A DNA stretch of 52,350 nt, taken from assembly GCA_015061665.1 (NCBI GenBank), contig SUWC01000013.1, positions 1-52,350 of the forward strand. Reading direction: 5' to 3'. The notes beneath the pieces are model-generated. The model was not told where the DNA came from and searched no databases. It saw nothing but the letters and a program-made list of their open reading frames with translations. Made by a program: the position numbers and the translations under genes. This document shows positions 17,137 through 26,329 of this stretch, piece after piece (position 1 is the stretch's first letter; every line of letters begins with the position of its first letter). This stretch comes from Lentisphaerota bacterium. Its GTDB lineage: Bacteria > Verrucomicrobiota > Kiritimatiellia > RFP12 > UBA1067.

Positions 17137-20100
17137 CTACTTAGCCGCCTCAACGCGAAGAGTCCGCGCACCGTTTCCATCGCTCTTCACGAAGACCGCA
17201 AACTCGGAGGGACGGAACTCGCTGTCGGTCGACACGGATTCATAGTCGAACACGCCGCGCAGATCCGTGTACCCGTCCTTGTGGAACTTCACCTGACGGC
17301 CGCTTGCGTCCCGCGAATAGACCTTGACGTACGCGCCTGGGAGAGCGCGTCCCTTCGCGTCGCGAACGCGGAGCTGACGGCATTCGCGCACGACCTGGAC
17401 GTCTATCGCGCCAGGAAGTATCTCAAGCCGCTCTTCGGCGCGACCATCCGCGCCCGTCGCGACTACGACGAGGTTGGACTCACGCATGGCCTTCGGAAGC
17501 TCGACGCGCGTACCGCCTTCGCCAAGCAGCCTTATATTCGACTCCCATGCGGGCCTGAGGCTCGACACTGCGCCGAACCCTCCCTTTCCAGATCCAAAGG
17601 GATTCTTCGAAAACGCAATCTCTATGTCGACCGGATATGCCTTCACGACGCACGTCTCGAGGTTGCGCGAGAAAAGCACAACACCGTCAGTCGCTCCATC
17701 CATCGCGTCGGCCCTCATAGAAAGCGAGGGCGCGGCGGAAGCCAAGCCGGAGACGACCTGCTCGTCGCGCCCTGCTATTTCGTCAGCCTGCGCAATGACG
17801 TCCGCAAACCTCTCGCGCCATATCTTCGACGGCGCGTCGGCATGCATTGCCGCAATCGCGCGAGCGCCTTCGGGGTCGCCATGCGAGAAGGCTATATAGG
17901 CGTTCATGTAGTCCAGCTGCATCTGCGTCTCCACGTCGCTCGGCGAGACGGACGCGACGAGCGCCTCGGCCTCGGCAATGCGGTCTTGCGTAAAGAGGTA
18001 AACAGCAGCAAGAAGCTTGTCCTTTGCGGAGGGCGACGGCTTGCCGGCAAGCATATCCAGAAACGCGCGGTACTGCGCCGCAAGCGACTCGTTCGGTATC
18101 GCGGCCGACCCGCCCTTCGCATGCGTCATCGCGTTGACTACGGGCCAGTATTCCCTGTGCTCGAAAAGCGAAGTCTCCTCCGGCTCGATGTCGACGATGG
18201 ACGTCTTGAGACACGGACCGAGATTCTTTGCGAGTTTTTCGAGATTCTGCTTCAGCGACGCCACCTGCCTGATTCTGCGAACGTCGAACGAGTCGCGCCA
18301 GTTCAGTCCGCAGAGCCATAGCGGCTCGCAGTAGACCGTGCGCGATTCAAGGACGCCAAGAACCTTGCGCGCAAAGTCGCCGTCCTTCATGCGCCATCCG
18401 GCGCGCGTCAGGTCGACGCCGTTCAGGTTCCTGCCGCGGAGGAACTCCAGCACCTCGCCCTTTGTCCCCCTCTGGGACACATAGCTCCAGCTTGCCTTGT
18501 CGACATTCGTCTGCTTCGGGACGACGCAGCACGTAAATTCCCTGCCCTTTCCTACCGCTGCATCCTGCTCTATCACGCACGCCGGTGAAAGCGCACCGGA
18601 GGCCTTGTCCGCAATCGGGAAATAGAATTCCTGCCGCAGCGCAACGGAGGACTCATACGGCCCCAGCACAAACGACTTGTCCTCCGCGCCGCCTGACTTT
18701 CCGATCGGAAATGCGCCCGACGGGAGTCGCGATACGACGCGAAGCCACCTTTTGCGCGAAGTTGGATTGATGACGATCGTGTCGAGTCCGTAGATCTTGC
18801 CGCCGACGAACTCGTCCTTCACTTCCAAGTTGTTGCCGTTTACATCCAGTTCGACTGCATCGACAAAATGCTGGACAACCTGGACCGCATCGGATTCACC
18901 TGCTTCACGCGTCGGCTTGCCCCTCGTGAACACTACCGACGCCGATTCCGATTCCCTGAACCCGACCTGCATCACGGCGAGAGCAGCAAGCATTTCCGTC
19001 AGCGAAGAAGTCGCAAAGACAATCTCGGGCGAACGGAATTCACCTTCCGTCCCCTCGGAAACGGCCGCGGCATAATCGCGCCAGAAAGTATTCGGCCCGA
19101 CAAGGCCAGCTGCTTCGCCAGCTGTGCGGCACATGTAGTAATATGTCTCGACCCACTCCCTTGTCCGCTCCGGCGGACGCCAGAACTGCCTGTTCTGTCG
19201 GCGCTGGATTTCCGCCGACCTGCGCGCAGCACCGCCGCGAACTGCCGCGCCTATGGACCGAGGCGTCCTGGAGCCGACCATCGACTTCATCCTGACAGGA
19301 GAGCTTACAAGGGTATCTGCTCTGGTCAGGGCGAAGCCTGCCGGACGCATCGAACCACAGTCGTCGAAATCAACCGCAACCTCAATATCTTCAGGGCATG
19401 GCGCTTCCGCAGCGCACAGAACGGCTGCCTCCGGAGTATCGTCCGCCTCGCCGATTGCTATCGCCTTGAGCCTGTCGCTTTCACGCGGATCGACGGGGTT
19501 TGAATCGCACCAGTCGGCAAGTTCCTTTGCAACAGACGGGGCAATCGACCTGACGCTGCGCGCAAGAAGGCATTTCTCAAGCGTGTTCAGGCTCTGAAGT
19601 TCGCCAGGCTCGGCATAGCGCGTTAGATCGTCGCCAATCAGCCAGTGGTCCAGAAAATCCTTGCTGCGTTTGTTGCGGAGGTTCGGCGCTACGACTGCGT
19701 CGAAAAACGCGCGGTCTTTTTCGTGGAGAAAGAGATCCATTTCATGCGAAGCGTATTTTCCGTACAGCTCCCGCTTCTGCGCCTCGCCGATTTCGTTCCA
19801 TCGCGCGAGAAACGCGAATTCCTGAAACGCTGCATGGTTGTTGCCGTCAACGGACATCAGGAGTGCGCAGAGTTCACCAAGAGTCGACATCTTCCTCGTT
19901 CTTCCGGACATTGCCAGCGCGTCGACGCCAGGATTGACGCGAAGGTCGCGCGGAGCAATCGGCGCGCACGGCCCTGCGAGCTTCACCTCGTCAATCAATG
20001 CGCCGTCCGTCGCAATGACATCGAAGTCCTGCATTCCGGCCGCGGACGCAACGTCGAGCTTCACGACGCCCTTGCCGTTTGGCCTCAGGTTCGCGAACAC

Positions 20101-23100
20101 AGCGCACGGTGACGGAAGGAAGTCTCGGCAATTGTATCCTCCGGCAGCCACGCCGCCGAATCCTCCTCGCGAATCCTTAAGCGAGCGCAGGGAATTCTCG
20201 GACGGTTCTGCGTCTTCCGCATCCCAGGAGCCACCGTCGGAAACATTGAGCTCCTTCGTCTTTGTGTCCGACACGGACCACGGGTTAAGCAGAAGCGACG
20301 GGCGCGAGAGCATGTTTCCGATGCGACCTGGCTCCTGGCGCCGGTCGAGGATATAGCGCAGCTTGTCGCCAAGTTCTCTTCCGGAAATGTACTTGGAAGT
20401 TATGTCTCCCCTCGTCGCGAGAACAGGATGCGGAACCGCCAGCGAATCGGCCAGCGCGGAGAACGGGGAAGCCGGGTCACGATTGTCGCGCATTGTCCGC
20501 GAAGCGTAGACATGCACGCGCGCATCGGGACTGTAGTTAAGGAGCTGGATGTACATGCTGCCGTCAGCATCAACGCGAGCGGAATCGATTCTAAGCCTGC
20601 CTGGCGCATCGGCTTCGGCGACGATGCGCATCGAACCGGCAACCGCTCCATCGCCTCCGCAGCCCTTCGCTGCGCGGACGACTGTGATCTTGGCCGCCTG
20701 GCGGTTTTCCGTTCGAAGCGACAAAACATAGTCCCCGGCGGGAAGCGGTTCGACATGAACGACGCCGCCTTCGTAGGAACACGCGGCGATGCAGTCGTCG
20801 GTTACCTCTCCAGCGCCGTTGACGCGAAGCAGCGAGAGCCTGTTGGCCAGCTCGGACGCGCCAGGCCATTTACCGGCGAGGAGGCCGCGAATCGGAAGCT
20901 CGAACGATTCTCCCTCCGCAACCGCGATCATCCTCTCACCGTAGGGCCACTGGGATTCGGACGCGATGTTCCACTCGTACCCTCCGAAATCCGACGTCGA
21001 GACAGTCGTGATGTCGTCGAGCAAGCCAAGCCTGACGACGCCTTCTGCGTCTCCCTGGAGATTCACCTGGATCGGACAGCCTCCGAAGGCGCAGTGCGCG
21101 AATCGGAGATTGACCGGACGAGAAGGAATCGGTTCGCCGGTTCTGCCCCGCATTTCGATGCGGTATCCGTCGCCGCATTTGCGCATGACGAGCTGAACGA
21201 CCTGCTGCGTGTTCCTGATTCCGTTGACGGCGAAATGACTGCCTGCGGACAGCTTCTCGTCGTCGCCGCCAGAAGCCCGCTTGACAGAACCAGCAAGCTC
21301 AAAGGATACGGAAAGCAGGTCGGACGGAACCTTGAACCTGCAAACGCTCTCTGCGTCGTCGAAGAGCGCAAAGTCTTCGAAGGTCTTCACGCTCTCGCGT
21401 CCGTTTGTGGATTTCAGCGTGACGGTGAGAACTGGGTTCTGGACGATCTTCAGCGAGCTCGGCATTCCGGACACGAACAACGTCGGGCGGATCAGCGCGG
21501 TCGCCTCGCAGCCTGCCACAAGCGATTCCGCAGGAAGAGCGACGCCGATGGCGAGGCTGTAGGCCTCGCACTTCAGCTCGAATGAGATCGGAGCCGCGAG
21601 GCGTCCAGCCTCGACGATGGCGGTCTTGCGTCCGCTCGACTTTGGACTTGATGCAAACGGGACGGGGATTTCGCCGTTCTCCTCGGCCTTGAACACGGTC
21701 CCGTCGATCCACACCTTCGCGCCCTTTACAACGCGTCCGCCTTCGTCGAAGACGGTGAAGACATGTCCCGCTGCGTCGCTGCGCACGATCGGTCGCAGGC
21801 ACCCCTTCCTCACGAACGCGCGGCTTGAGATTCCCTGTCCGGAGCATTCGACGACGTAGACGCCGGGCTTGTCCAGCTCGGGCAGCGAAAGCGTCTCACG
21901 GTGGCGCAGCACCGACGGTTGCGACGCAAATTCCATGGTCCTTTCAAAAGTCGGCACGGCGCAGTCAAGATCGATGTCCGCCGCAACAGCGCCATTGGCC
22001 GCTCGGCATGCCGAAGCGGCGTCAAGCTCGAAAACCGCGACGCGCATCTTCGGGACGTTCTTCACGTAGATCGCAAGCGAAACCTTGTCGTCTGCGGCGA
22101 ACACGCGGGGATTTGCATTGGACCACTTCAGCTCTACCCTGTTCTGGATTTCCCTGAACTTGTCCGCAGTAAAGACGGACGTGTCGACTTCGGCGGAGGG
22201 CCTGCCCATGACAAGGTCGGTCTCCGCTTCGACGGCCTTCACGAAATCCACGTCGACATACCCGGAGTATCCCCGATCGAAAGTCGCGCCGGCGCGTCGG
22301 GCTGCGGCTATGTAGTCCGCTATGAGGTCGTCCAAGATCGACTTGTCGTCTCCGCTAGTCTCAAGGTAGCGCCAGAAAAGGTCGAGATGATCGCCTTCGA
22401 CCCCGAACTGCATGTAGTGTTCGAGAAGTTCGCGAATGGTCTTCAGAAGATATTCGCGCCTCACGCAATCGCCGAGCGACGACGCGAAGTCGATCTTCTT
22501 CAAAAGGCAGGCCTCGCGTATCGCGAAGTCGTTGGGGTCCACGTCTGCGCTCGGCGCGAGCTTGGCAAACACGGTTTCGATGAAATCCCTGCTGTACGGA
22601 CACCGCACCGTTCGTCCGTCTACGCTGACTATTTCGCCTGTAAGCGACTTTTCCCTGTTGCCCTTCAGGGCCCTGGCGAGATCATAGAGCTGGACAAGCG
22701 TCAGGCCTGCGAATGTTCCGCTCCTTCGGAAAACGTGACCCTTGTCGCTGTCCCTGAGATACGCGACAAGATGCGGCATGAGCCCTGGGGTGTCGGCGAG
22801 GAACGATCCCGTCGCGGCGGCTTCGGCGAGACTGACGTCAACTGCGCCACTGTCCCTGAGAAAAGCGAGGAACCTGTATCTGTCGTTCAGTTCGCAAAGA
22901 GGTGCCTTTGAAAAGCTTTCGTAGGATATCTTGCCTTCGTCCAGCGCCGACGGATATGTGTCGGGCTGTATCTCGACTTCACGGGAAGGAAGCGAATGGG
23001 ATATTCCGGCATGGTCGAACACGGACCGCACTCGCCATATTGCATCCTTGCCCTGCGCGTTCTCCTCGTCGAAGCGCAGCATGTTCTGCCTGTCGCTTAG

Positions 23101-23382
23101 CGCGCGCCACCTGGAGACGTCGAAATCCCCGGACTTTCTGGCGGCGTCCCACTGCTTGAGCAGACGTTCCGCGTCGTCCAGCCTCCGCTCGTTCTGGGCG
23201 TGGAGGATCGAGTAGACGTACCACGCCCTCGTCTCGGGACGAAGCGTAGCGATGAGTTCCGCACGGTTCGTCGAGAACGCGTAGCGCTCGGCGAATTCGT
23301 TGTCGGCAAGGCCGCTGATCTGCACGGCCGAAGAAGCGAATGCAATGGAAAGGACGGCGGATGCGGCCATGAATTGCTTCAT
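17137..23382 (-). CDS. giant alpha-2-macroglobulin-like secreted protein
   Basis: About 2081 residues from the ATG at 23382, chosen because GGAGAACC precedes it, a signal peptide follows (MKQFMAASAVLSIAFASSAV), and it overlaps the upstream stop as ATGA. A helical N-terminal part is followed by macroglobulin-like beta-domains, with phrases such as DKVSLAIYVKNVPKMRVAVFE and FTVFDEGGRVVKGAKVWIDG. A helical stretch (about 1230-1480) and further beta-domains lead to a C-terminal beta domain ending KDGYTDLRGVFDYESVS. I see no CxEQ thioester; the nearest match is CVIEQ with one extra residue. Bacterial macroglobulins trap proteases in the periplasm, but thioester-less forms may be structural. Family assignment is moderate. 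Confidence 0.65.
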   Translation of the reverse strand: MKQFMAASAVLSIAFASSAVQISGLADNEFAERYAFSTNRAELIATLRPETRAWYVYSILHAQNERRLDDAERLLKQWDAARKSGDFDVSRWRALSDRQNMLRFDEENAQGKDAIWRVRSVFDHAGISHSLPSREVEIQPDTYPSALDEGKISYESFSKAPLCELNDRYRFLAFLRDSGAVDVSLAEAAATGSFLADTPGLMPHLVAYLRDSDKGHVFRRSGTFAGLTLVQLYDLARALKGNREKSLTGEIVSVDGRTVRCPYSRDFIETVFAKLAPSADVDPNDFAIREACLLKKIDFASSLGDCVRREYLLKTIRELLEHYMQFGVEGDHLDLFWRYLETSGDDKSILDDLIADYIAAARRAGATFDRGYSGYVDVDFVKAVEAETDLVMGRPSAEVDTSVFTADKFREIQNRVELKWSNANPRVFAADDKVSLAIYVKNVPKMRVAVFELDAASACRAANGAVAADIDLDCAVPTFERTMEFASQPSVLRHRETLSLPELDKPGVYVVECSGQGISSRAFVRKGCLRPIVRSDAAGHVFTVFDEGGRVVKGAKVWIDGTVFKAEENGEIPVPFASSPKSSGRKTAIVEAGRLAAPISFELKCEAYSLAIGVALPAESLVAGCEATALIRPTLFVSGMPSSLKIVQNPVLTVTLKSTNGRESVKTFEDFALFDDAESVCRFKVPSDLLSVSFELAGSVKRASGGDDEKLSAGSHFAVNGIRNTQQVVQLVMRKCGDGYRIEMRGRTGEPIPSRPVNLRFAHCAFGGCPIQVNLQGDAEGVVRLGLLDDITTVSTSDFGGYEWNIASESQWPYGERMIAVAEGESFELPIRGLLAGKWPGASELANRLSLLRVNGAGEVTDDCIAACSYEGGVVHVEPLPAGDYVLSLRTENRQAAKITVVRAAKGCGGDGAVAGSMRIVAEADAPGRLRIDSARVDADGSMYIQLLNYSPDARVHVYASRTMRDNRDPASPFSALADSLAVPHPVLATRGDITSKYISGRELGDKLRYILDRRQEPGRIGNMLSRPSLLLNPWSVSDTKTKELNVSDGGSWDAEDAEPSENSLRSLKDSRGGFGGVAAGGYNCRDFLPSPCAVFANLRPNGKGVVKLDVASAAGMQDFDVIATDGALIDEVKLAGPCAPIAPRDLRVNPGVDALAMSGRTRKMSTLGELCALLMSVDGNNHAAFQEFAFLARWNEIGEAQKRELYGKYASHEMDLFLHEKDRAFFDAVVAPNLRNKRSKDFLDHWLIGDDLTRYAEPGELQSLNTLEKCLLARSVRSIAPSVAKELADWCDSNPVDPRESDRLKAIAIGEADDTPEAAVLCAAEAPCPEDIEVAVDFDDCGSMRPAGFALTRADTLVSSPVRMKSMVGSRTPRSIGAAVRGGAARRSAEIQRRQNRQFWRPPERTREWVETYYYMCRTAGEAAGLVGPNTFWRDYAAAVSEGTEGEFRSPEIVFATSSLTEMLAALAVMQVGFRESESASVVFTRGKPTREAGESDAVQVVQHFVDAVELDVNGNNLEVKDEFVGGKIYGLDTIVINPTSRKRWLRVVSRLPSGAFPIGKSGGAEDKSFVLGPYESSVALRQEFYFPIADKASGALSPACVIEQDAAVGKGREFTCCVVPKQTNVDKASWSYVSQRGTKGEVLEFLRGRNLNGVDLTRAGWRMKDGDFARKVLGVLESRTVYCEPLWLCGLNWRDSFDVRRIRQVASLKQNLEKLAKNLGPCLKTSIVDIEPEETSLFEHREYWPVVNAMTHAKGGSAAIPNESLAAQYRAFLDMLAGKPSPSAKDKLLAAVYLFTQDRIAEAEALVASVSPSDVETQMQLDYMNAYIAFSHGDPEGARAIAAMHADAPSKIWRERFADVIAQADEIAGRDEQVVSGLASAAPSLSMRADAMDGATDGVVLFSRNLETCVVKAYPVDIEIAFSKNPFGSGKGGFGAVSSLRPAWESNIRLLGEGGTRVELPKAMRESNLVVVATGADGRAEERLEILPGAIDVQVVRECRQLRVRDAKGRALPGAYVKVYSRDASGRQVKFHKDGYTDLRGVFDYESVSTDSEFRPSEFAVFVKSDGNGARTLRVEAAK

Positions 23383-24920
23383 TTCCGGTTCTCCTTGTTG
23401 ATGCGGAGCAGTTCTAGGAATATCGGGAGAGTCTTGTCGGAAGGTATCTCGGACCACGAGTGGCGCGTTACGTCCGCAACGACCTCGGGATAGTCCTCCT
23501 TGTACTCGGGCGAGAACCAGACGAACATCGGAACCTCGCGGAGGCTTTCGCTGTCAGTCCGCGTCGTAGAAGACGGGCTCTCCCCGTGGTCGGAAAAATA
23601 CAGAACGAACGCGGGGCGGTTCATCGCGCGCATTGATTCCACTATCTCGCCCAGCACGTGGTCGGTGAAGAGGATCGTGTTGTCGTACGCGTTGACGAGA
23701 GCGCGCGCCGTTTCGTCTAGCCCCGACGTCTCTTCGTCTTCGAAGCCAGGCGCAAAGCGCGAGAACTCCGCTGGGTAGCGCTCGGCGAAGAGCCTGTGGC
23801 TTCCGATTGAATGGACGAAGGCGACTGCGCTGGAACCGTCTGCTTCCGCTTCGGAGAAGAAGCCCGCGAGATGCGGGAGCGCGAGCGAGTCGTAGACAGG
23901 TCCATCTTCCACGATGTCCGTCAGGAACACCTTCCTGGGGCACGTCCTGAAGAGCAGTCCGTCAACGCCGTCGACTCCGAGCCAGTGGTTCTGCGCCGAG
24001 ACGAGGGCGGTGGCATATCCTGCGGACTCCGCTGCCGACGGGACGGAGAACTCCGCCTCATGGCGCTCGTAGGAATCGTGGTCGGTGAGGAAGCTGAGAA
24101 GCGCGTTTGTCGTGAGCCACGCATCGGCGCGCACCTTGCCGAAGACGACGAGCTCGCCGCGCAGCGCATCCATCCGCGGCGTGGTTACGCGTCCGTAGCC
24201 GTATAGCGACATGTGGGCGCGGAGAGCTGATTCGCCGATCACCACGACTCCCATGACGCCTCGCTCCATAGTGTCCGCGGCAAAAGCGCCGCGCTCGAGG
24301 GGCCGTCCCGCGACTCCAAGCTCGTCGAAGCAGGAGGTACGCGTCGCGTTCGTCAGAAACGGATGGCCAGCGACTGCGTGGGCGAGGCAGCTGCAGTTGG
24401 GGATCGCGGGGATGAGCCCTGCAAGCGTCACCAGCGCGGCAACTGCGGCGGCGATGTAGAGACGCCGTTCGCGCCGCGCATGCTCCAGGCGCCAGACCAG
24501 CCAGAGGTATCCGCCGAAGAGAGCGAGCTGCGAGAAGATGAGAAGCCAGTCGCCGACGAGCATGGAGCCTCGCATGAATTCGAGGACCTCGCGAGGGGAG
24601 CTGTTCATCAGGACGGCGAGCCACTCCCCGCTGAACGAGTCGAGCGCGCTGACGAAGTGGCTCTTGAGGAATATCTCGACGCCGAGCCATATCGTGAGCC
24701 ACGCGAGAAGCGGCGCCATGAAGACGAGCGACCAGCGCCCCATCAAGACGGCCAGCAGCGCTACGAGCGCGCACGACGAAACGGTGTGGATGGCCGTCCA
24801 GACCGCGTGCCCCGAAAGCTCCCCGCAGTTGCCGAAGCCAATCGCGAGGCAGTTGCCGATGGACAGCGCCATCAGTATCGCAAAAACCGCAAACGGGAGG
24901 AATCTCTTGAATCTGCTCAT
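23379..24920 (-). CDS. EptA/CptA-like phosphoethanolamine transferase (sulfatase fold)
   Basis: The protein has 513 residues with about five N-terminal membrane segments (to residue about 175), then an extracytoplasmic alkaline-phosphatase/sulfatase-fold domain. The VVIGESALRAHMSLYGYGR-TTPRM motif is typical of phosphoethanolamine transferases. The nucleophile position appears to be Ser, as in CptA-type enzymes, rather than Thr. NAYDNTILFTDHVLGE and YFSDHGESP supply metal ligands. It probably decorates lipid A, core or another surface glycan. It overlaps rpoN upstream and the macroglobulin-like gene downstream by 4 bp (ATGA), so translation is coupled to both. The acceptor is not predictable from sequence. 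Confidence 0.82.
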   Translation of the reverse strand: MSRFKRFLPFAVFAILMALSIGNCLAIGFGNCGELSGHAVWTAIHTVSSCALVALLAVLMGRWSLVFMAPLLAWLTIWLGVEIFLKSHFVSALDSFSGEWLAVLMNSSPREVLEFMRGSMLVGDWLLIFSQLALFGGYLWLVWRLEHARRERRLYIAAAVAALVTLAGLIPAIPNCSCLAHAVAGHPFLTNATRTSCFDELGVAGRPLERGAFAADTMERGVMGVVVIGESALRAHMSLYGYGRVTTPRMDALRGELVVFGKVRADAWLTTNALLSFLTDHDSYERHEAEFSVPSAAESAGYATALVSAQNHWLGVDGVDGLLFRTCPRKVFLTDIVEDGPVYDSLALPHLAGFFSEAEADGSSAVAFVHSIGSHRLFAERYPAEFSRFAPGFEDEETSGLDETARALVNAYDNTILFTDHVLGEIVESMRAMNRPAFVLYFSDHGESPSSTTRTDSESLREVPMFVWFSPEYKEDYPEVVADVTRHSWSEIPSDKTLPIFLELLRINKENRK

Positions 24921-26323
24921 TTTACCATTCGTTCCTTGACACCGGGGATGCCGAGCTCGACGCGGTACTTGTTAACGGTCCTCCGCGCGACGGGGAATCC
25001 CTTTTCCTTGAGAAGCGCGGCGAGCTTTTCGTCCGAGTACGGCGACGACTTGTCCTCCGCCTCTATCAGCTCGCGCAGATGCTCCTTTACGTCCACCTTC
25101 GACACCTCCGTGCCGTCCTCGGCAGTTATGCCGGAGGAAAACAGCTTGCGAAGCTCGATCACGCCGCGCGGTGTGGAGGCGTACTTGTCGTTTACGGCGC
25201 GGGAGACGGTCGTTGGATGGACGCCAACCTTCTCCGCGATTTCCAGCATCGTAAGAGGTCCGATGCCCTTGAGTCCGTTTTCGAAAAACCCTGGCTGCGC
25301 GTCGAATATCGCCTGGGCGATGTTCGTCACCGTGTCCTGACGGTGCTCCACGGCCTCGGATATCGCCTCGGCTGCGGCGATGCGGTCGCGGATGAAGTCC
25401 TTCGTCTCCTTAGGCACCTTCGGATCCTCCAGCATCTTGATGTAGCGCGGGGAAATTCTAATTTCGGGAAGGCTGCGGTCGTCTACGCGCGCCATCCAGC
25501 GTCCGTTGACCTTTACGGCATGGACCTCGGGACGGATGTAGCGCTCGTCGGCGGCCGCGCTTGCGTATGCTCGGCCTGGATGCGGCTCGAGCGTGCGGAG
25601 CTCTCCTAGGACGTCGTCGAGCCGTTCGTCGGACATCTTCATCTCGTCGAGTATCTTCTGGCGCCTGCCGCCTGCGAGATCGTCAAGATGCAGGTCGATC
25701 AGTTCGCGGACGTCTTCCCTGAACGGCGAGTCGCCCAGTTTGTCCACCTGCGCCAGGAGGCATTCGCGCGGATCGAGCGCGGCGCATCCGGGCGGATCCA
25801 TTCGCATGACTGTCCGGCGCACTTCGTCGACGACTTCGGTCGGCTCTCCGGTCACCATGACGATGTCGGGGATTGAGCCCTTGAAATATCCGTTGGCGTC
25901 GAGCGAGCCGACGATGTACTCCCCGACAGTGGCGCGCGAGCCGTCGACGCCGTACATCCCGAACTGGTTCGTCAAATGCTCCTCAAGCGACTCGGGCTTC
26001 GTCTGGAGGTCGAAGAATCGCTGCCGGCGCTCGATCGCGTCCGCATCGACGTTGTAGGGCGTCTCGGGAACGTCGTCGTAGTCCACGTAGTCGCTTTCGT
26101 CCGCCTTTTCCCGCGCCTCGACCGCCCTTTCGACCTCGCTCGTCGTGTTGCGCTCGAGCGTCGGCTCCACGTCGTCGATGACGGGGTTGTGCGACAGCTC
26201 TGCATACAGTTCGTCCCGAAGCTGCGGCAGGCTCATGGCGAGCATCTTCAGGCCCTGGCGCATCTGCGGCGCGAGGGTCTGCCGCTGGGTCATGCCCTGC
26301 CGGAGATCGAGGCCGGTCTGCAT
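24917..26323 (-). CDS. rpoN: RNA polymerase sigma-54 factor
   Basis: The protein has 468 residues. Region I is Gln/Leu-rich (MTQRQTLAPQMRQGLKMLAMSL), followed by an acidic region II, the core-binding domain, a helix-turn-helix (EIAEKVGVHPTTVSRAVNDK) and the RpoN box ARRTVNKYRVELGI at 446-459. It therefore directs RNA polymerase to -24/-12 promoters with enhancer-binding ATPases, none of which is in the window. AGGAG precedes the ATG, which lies 6 bp after the gspE-like stop. Its position between a secretion/pilus ATPase and an envelope-modifying enzyme is uncommon and suggests that sigma-54 in this organism is tied to surface functions. Confidence 0.95.
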   Translation of the reverse strand: MQTGLDLRQGMTQRQTLAPQMRQGLKMLAMSLPQLRDELYAELSHNPVIDDVEPTLERNTTSEVERAVEAREKADESDYVDYDDVPETPYNVDADAIERRQRFFDLQTKPESLEEHLTNQFGMYGVDGSRATVGEYIVGSLDANGYFKGSIPDIVMVTGEPTEVVDEVRRTVMRMDPPGCAALDPRECLLAQVDKLGDSPFREDVRELIDLHLDDLAGGRRQKILDEMKMSDERLDDVLGELRTLEPHPGRAYASAAADERYIRPEVHAVKVNGRWMARVDDRSLPEIRISPRYIKMLEDPKVPKETKDFIRDRIAAAEAISEAVEHRQDTVTNIAQAIFDAQPGFFENGLKGIGPLTMLEIAEKVGVHPTTVSRAVNDKYASTPRGVIELRKLFSSGITAEDGTEVSKVDVKEHLRELIEAEDKSSPYSDEKLAALLKEKGFPVARRTVNKYRVELGIPGVKERMVK

Positions 26324-26329
26324 CTGTCG

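Noticed and set aside
24917-26323. rpoN as part of a nitrogen-regulation cluster
   Set aside because: No ntrBC, hpf or PTS genes lie nearby; the neighbours are envelope genes.
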